Below, piece after piece: positions 20,554-24,446 of a stretch of DNA of 24,446 nt (position 1 is the first letter of the stretch; every line of letters starts with the position of its first letter). Under the pieces are notes generated by a model, which saw only the letters and a list, made by a program, of their open reading frames with translations, searched no databases and had not been told where the DNA came from. Both the position numbers and the translations under genes were made by a program. The stretch comes from Paramacrobiotus richtersi (lineage: Eukaryota; Tardigrada; Eutardigrada; Parachela; Macrobiotidae), in contig JAQGAU010000739.1 in assembly GCA_034698045.1 (NCBI GenBank), forward strand, positions 1 through 24,446. Reading direction: 5' to 3'.

Positions 20554-21195
20554 TACAGATGAATTAATATTCTATAATTTATATGTAGTTTTTGTCGAGG
20601 GACCTAAGAGACTGCGGTGTTGATTAATTAGTCATTACAGAGAATGCCAAAACTGTTTATTTCGCAGCCGTCGACTTTGGTATGTGTAGTTATTTGAAAA
20701 CGGATATAATGTCTACTATAAGTTATTCTGAAAATGTTTGCAGACTTCGTTTTAACTGGTCCGGTACGACTCAATAAATCATCATTTTTCCAACATTTTT
20801 TCATTAGTGTTTTAATATCATTCAAAAAATGAATATTCAGGGATCAATCCCATTTGGCCCATCGCCGTGGCATTATTCACGACCACTACCAACACTGGTG
20901 TTGGTATTTTGTCACTTCACATCAAGTGTCAATTCGTTGCTGTTGCGGGATAAATATGGATCAAGCATTGGCGGTTGTTTAGAAGTTACTACTGCTGTAA
21001 ATTAGTATCGACGAAAACTACCATGTCACATCCTTTGCAGCCCTCCTTATCTGCGCAACAATCTAACTGTAAACTGTTTTGGATTTCGCAGCTACGTTAC
21101 GTACACTGCTGTGGAAAAATTTGTAGGGTGGAAAAATTTGTTATGCAGTTTACATAATTTAAATTTTGAACCGTAAAATCGTGCGTCTTGCTCAT

Positions 21196-21210
21196 AAGCC
21201 GCTGCACTAC
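21196..21210 (-). repeat. tRNA-like A-box motif with B-box, relic E, reverse
   Basis: Reverse complement TCGTAGTGCAGCGGC. On the minus strand ACGGTTCAAAAT follows about 35 bp on, a good B-box. Counterpart of 13071. Confidence 0.65.
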
Positions 21211-21507
21211 GAATGCCACCGGGTACATCTGTAGCAGGTCACAGCGCACTTTCACATAAAGCCGTTTGCGCGACTGTTACTAGATTGTATCTGCACCACT
21301 TAAATTTATGGAAAAAAGTGATACTATTCTTTAAGCGCCGATCACACTTATAACTAGTTGGCACCATTACATGGGTTTTATTCCGGTCTTCAGTTCAAGC
21401 CCTTACACCACGTCGCTTTTAGCTATTTTGTACATTAGTAATAATCTGAACGCTTAGGTAAGTGAATGTGTGCGTACTGCACAGAAAGCGGATTATGTAA
21501 TATCAAA

Positions 21508-21545
21508 GAACTTACTATATCTATCTATTTAGATATGGTAAGTTC
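21508..21545. other. 15-bp-arm foldback beside a TA microsatellite
   Basis: GAACTTACTATATCT pairs with AGATATGGTAAGTTC (one mismatch) around an 8-base loop. A run of TA repeats (about 21551-21571) follows within a few bases. Confidence 0.7.
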
Positions 21546-21550
21546 TTGGT

Positions 21551-21571
21551 AATATATATATATATATATAT
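21551..21571. repeat. TA microsatellite
   Basis: About ten TA dinucleotides. Confidence 0.9.
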
Positions 21572-22175
21572 TGTACAGTGTGTCGAAAGTGAAATGTTTC
21601 AGCGCATGTACGAGTGAAAGAATAACGAACCTCAAATGAATGAAATGAAAAACACGCCGCTTAGAATTTGAATAGACAAACAGAAGCCAAGCATAGACCC
21701 GAAGTTTCAATTAAAATAAAGAAGACAAATGTCTCCTTTATTTTATTTTACCTATGGTTTTGTGACCTTAGTGCTACTTGTTGATGACTGACAGAGTCAT
21801 CCCAGCTGAAGACCACGTTTCCGCTTTTATCACTGGTTTTCTGTCGCTGACGGGCGCCTAGCTGGCTGTGGCGATCGTGCTCATTTCGTCATGGTATTAC
21901 GCGTGTATGGCCATCATTATGGCCACCATTGTCTACAAGTATATTGATTTCCGGGGCGCGGAAACAGAATGGGGAGAGGGCTGGAATGGATTGGCATTGT
22001 CCGCAGGTAAACATGCTGTACTTGTATTGCATATGCACTCTAGTCGATGTAGAAATCTGTATTGTACGTGATTTCTGTGCGCCGAATTAAAAACTGATTG
22101 TGAATTTGAGCACGAGCATTTGGTATACTTCTAGTTGTGTTTCAGCCAGCCAATTGTTGGAAAATAACGAGACTA

Positions 22176-22191
22176 TCGTAGTGCAGTGGCT
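22176..22191 (+). repeat. tRNA-like A-box motif, relic E intron 10
   Basis: TCGTAGTGCAGTGGCT, exact consensus. Counterpart of 6216 and 14896. Confidence 0.65.
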
Positions 22192-22551
22192 GCTCTATTC
22201 TGTCTGGTTGGTCACATTGCATATCACAGAAAAACTCTACAATACAGAGAATGATGAACGAAATTTTCAGTAATTCTCATCGACAGTTTTGTTTACGAAT
22301 TAGTAAAACCGTCCGTTGAAATGCTGTGTGTTTCTTGGCGTATTTTTGCCGCAAGTTTTGAAATGTTTACGGTTTTTTCTGTTATAGTTTGCTTGCTGTC
22401 TGTAAATGTTATTTTCTGATTCAGATTGCCTAATTTTGTAGGATTCAGATGGCTGGACGGGAATCTATGTATCTGTCTGTGTAATGGAATCTTTCTATGT
22501 ACATATATGTTCGTTTTTCACACTCGGCTGCTTGTTTGAAATTGTAGTGCT

Positions 22552-22567
22552 TCGTAGTGTAGTGGTA
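22552..22567 (+). repeat. tRNA-like A-box motif, relic E intron 12
   Basis: TCGTAGTGTAGTGGTA, the best tRNA-Val match in the set (CGTAGTGTAGTGGT). Counterpart of 7138 and 15433. Confidence 0.65.
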
Positions 22568-23272
22568 CTAGAAGCTTTGACTACGCCCGGTATAACACCA
22601 GGCAAAAGATAATCAAAAGATGTATTAGCAAATAGCTTTATTTTTCACTATTTTTTAATGATTGAATTTGTCGTTGACTATGCACAAATCTACAAATGGG
22701 ACTTTCTCAGCATTAGGTTTTTGTCCGTTGCCTACTGTTCTTGGACTCTACTTAAATTCAAATTTTTATTGAAAAGGGGCAAATATTTGTTACATAGATA
22801 CATAACGAACCTGCCGCGCGGCACATTGTGCCTTTCTGGTGCCGCAGATCTAGAACATTGCCTTCTTCGATGCGATTGGAATTTGGTTGTTGATCTCGAA
22901 ACTGCGGTCTCGATGTAACTGCGTCGATTTTCATGTGTTACAACATGATTTGGAAATAATGTTTGTTTATAATGTTAATGTAATTCACTTCATTTCAGCC
23001 ATGTATGCCACCTTTTTAAAAAATGCTCATCAGGTTTTGAATATTTATTTTAACAAACAAATTAGTATTTTTAGGTATTCGTGTGTCCTAGTATAGATCG
23101 ATGGTACTGTCAATGGAACTCGGTAAAAATGTATCAGACTTGATCAGACTACTCTTGTTGGACTGTTGCGTTTTGTCTCTTGTTGCTCAGTATTATCATA
23201 GCACGACTGAAGAGATAGGGCAAAATCCCTTCAGTTCCACTATGGTATTATACAGTATGCGCCCGAAGCAAG

Positions 23273-23288
23273 TCGTAGTCCAGTGGAT
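23273..23288 (+). repeat. tRNA-like A-box motif with B-box, relic E intron 16
   Basis: TCGTAGTCCAGTGGAT followed about 50 bp later by GTGATTCAACTAC. Counterpart of 8834 and 17996. Confidence 0.6.
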
Positions 23289-24194
23289 GATAATAGCGCC
23301 TGTAACCACATTCTGACCGCTACTGTGATTCAACTACAATTAAAACCCTTAGATTCAAATACAATCCGGATACCTTGATTTTTGCACCACTACGATTTCT
23401 AATAAAATTATCGCTTGTTTTGACGCACGGTATGTCATTAGACAAGGGCGGTAACCATAAAAAGCTTTTGATCCGTTCTTCTTGTTAATCGGCGGTCTAG
23501 GCTGTGGTGGTTCCGGCACATATAGCTTACACGATCTGATTTAATACTAGAGAATTGACAGCGTGAAACGGTATGACAGTCGTGTCACGTTGACATCCGA
23601 GTCGGAACGCGGCATTTCCGAGCAGTTCGGAGGGTCAAACCGTACGTACAGCTTGTACTGCTTGGGGATAACACTGCCGGCCGATGCTTAACAGGTTGGA
23701 TGGGAATGTTCGGCGCATGCACACGGCGGTCACCATGAACCAAGCGATCCGGGAACGCTCAGCCGATGCGGAGTTGGTCATTTTCAATCTTCCACGACCG
23801 CCGATCAAAGCTATCGCGAACCGAATGAAATGAACTGTAAGAGATACGTTTAGAGTATTCGCGCAAATCTTTATCGACGCAGTTTTGTTTTACTAAAGTC
23901 AGACGAATTGTAGGTTTTATTGGTTATCTGCACAATTGTATGTAATATCGCTTAGATGCACACAAATACCGATAATGCACCGTTTAAAAGTATTGCGGCC
24001 CGGGACAACTGAATTCACAAACGATACACACGATCATTCGCTGTTTCTGTAGATATGGAATTTGTCGAGGTTTCGACCGATGGACTGTAGCGTGTGTTAA
24101 TGGTTCGCGGAGCCGGACGCGACGTTGTAACAATCTATTCGTGACCTTTGTTATATAGGAGAACCGGTCGTTGTCTGTGATATGAGCACTGTAG

Positions 24195-24225
24195 GTGAGA
24201 AATGGGCCGAAGGCCCATTTCTCAC
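24195..24225. other. Perfect 14-bp hairpin at the end of the KCC array
   Basis: GTGAGAAATGGGCC, loop GAA, GGCCCATTTCTCAC. KCC 3'-flank similarity stops at about 24187, just before it, and a 9-bp tandem repeat starts at the very next base after it. It marks a junction with unrelated DNA. Confidence 0.85.
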
Positions 24226-24324
24226 AAAACCCTTAAAACTCCTAAAACACTTAAAACCTCTAAAACTCTTAAAACTCTTAAAACTCTTAAAACCCTTAAA
24301 ACCCTTAAAACTCCTAAAACGTTT
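24226..24324. repeat. 9-bp tandem repeat, eleven units
   Basis: Units of the form AAAACTCTT / AAAACCCTT; every unit starts AAAAC and is exactly 9 bp. Reverse strand reads AAGGGTTTT-like. Confidence 0.92.
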
Positions 24325-24350
24325 TAAATTATTAATCAAGATTGATTAAA

Positions 24351-24446
24351 AACTACTACAGAAATGACCGTGATTTATATAGAAACGGTTTTAAAGTTTT
24401 ACCAGTTTTACTAAAAATTACTACAGAAATGACAGTGATTTATATA
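24351..24446. repeat. 65-bp period direct repeat running off the window
   Basis: ACTACAGAAATGACCGTGAT at 24354 recurs at 24419 with one change, each followed by TTATATA. At least two units, the second cut by the window end, which suggests a longer satellite beyond. Confidence 0.75.

Larger units (their letters stand above)
19210..24144 (+). pseudogene. KCC relic E (exons 3-6, 10, 12, 13, 17-19, broken)
   Basis: Begins inside intron 2. Exon 3 19714-19895 has acceptor AG to AA and TAG at 19841. Exon 4 19937-19997 has a large internal deletion and a lost donor. Exon 5 is a trace near 20745-20770. Exon 6 about 20830-21062 has an insertion and a lost donor. Exon 10 21795-22006 has one extra base, but its last 100 bp are almost identical to A. 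Exon 11 is absent. Exon 12 is only 22442-22462. Exon 13 is only about 22798-22869 and then joins intron 16. Exon 17 23551-23641 is frameshifted. Exon 18 23695-23836 has two extra bases. Exon 19 24053-24144 has TAG at 24088-24090. Exons 7-9, 11 and 14-16 are missing. Non-functional. Confidence 0.9.

Noticed and set aside
20888..20905. ACCAACACTGGTGTTGGT palindrome in relic E exon 6
   Set aside because: It arises from point changes in the KCC exon sequence (copy A has CACCTACATTGTGTTGGT), so it is chance decay.
10225..24144. Relics as retrotransposed processed copies
   Set aside because: They retain introns and 3' genomic flank, and no poly-A tracts follow them.
24226..24324. Telomere-like repeat (AAGGGTTTT on the minus strand)
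   Set aside because: Unit sequence varies, there are only eleven units, and it is followed by ordinary non-telomeric DNA. Nothing shows a chromosome end.
24151..24339. Minus-strand reading frame with repeated Phe-Lys-Ser
   Set aside because: It is the translation of the 9-bp tandem repeat; a period of 9 keeps any frame open and no gene feature supports it.

Overview
This is a eukaryotic, almost certainly invertebrate-animal, nuclear window. It has GT-AG introns, no operons, AT-rich non-coding DNA, and one gene that reads through 19 short exons on the plus strand. The exons join in phase into 937 residues plus a stop, and the product is clearly a K-Cl cotransporter (KCC, SLC12 family). The organism cannot be named from the sequence.

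Layout. (1) 73-9684: the intact KCC gene (copy A). It is entered partway through: the exons for the N-terminus and the first two membrane helices lie before base 1. Helices TM3-TM12, the four-cysteine extracellular loop, the cytosolic C-terminal domain and the canonical tail end are all present. (2) 10225-12754: relic B, holding exons 2, 4, 8 (pieces), 17, 18 and 19. (3) 13139-13735: relic C, holding exons 9 and 10 only. (4) 14280-18962: relic D, holding exons 10-19 with breaks. Its exon 14 is split by a DNA transposon of about 870 bp with terminal inverted repeats, a 9-bp target duplication and a decayed Ulp1/C48-type cysteine protease gene. (5) 19210-24144: relic E, holding exons 3-6, 10, 12, 13 and 17-19 with breaks. 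(6) 24187-24446: unrelated repeats, namely a perfect 14-bp-arm hairpin abutting eleven 9-bp units, then a 65-bp period repeat running off the end.

The relics lie head-to-tail on the same strand and carry intron and 3' flank sequence as well as exons, so they came from DNA-level tandem duplication and not retroposition. Each lost 5' or internal exons, and most keep the last three. D and E share sequence that A lacks, so they have a common truncated ancestor or were duplicated from each other.

A second layer is a 16-bp motif, consensus TCGTAGTGCAGTGGCT, seen 18 times in both orientations and confined to introns. It resembles the A-box end of eukaryotic tRNA-Val, and several copies have a GGTTCA-like B-box about 35-45 bp downstream. 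I read these as decayed tRNA-derived SINEs. The most unusual items are the tandem KCC graveyard with two still-open terminal exons, the protease-bearing transposon, and the SINE-like motif in six of the nine copy-A introns longer than 300 bp.
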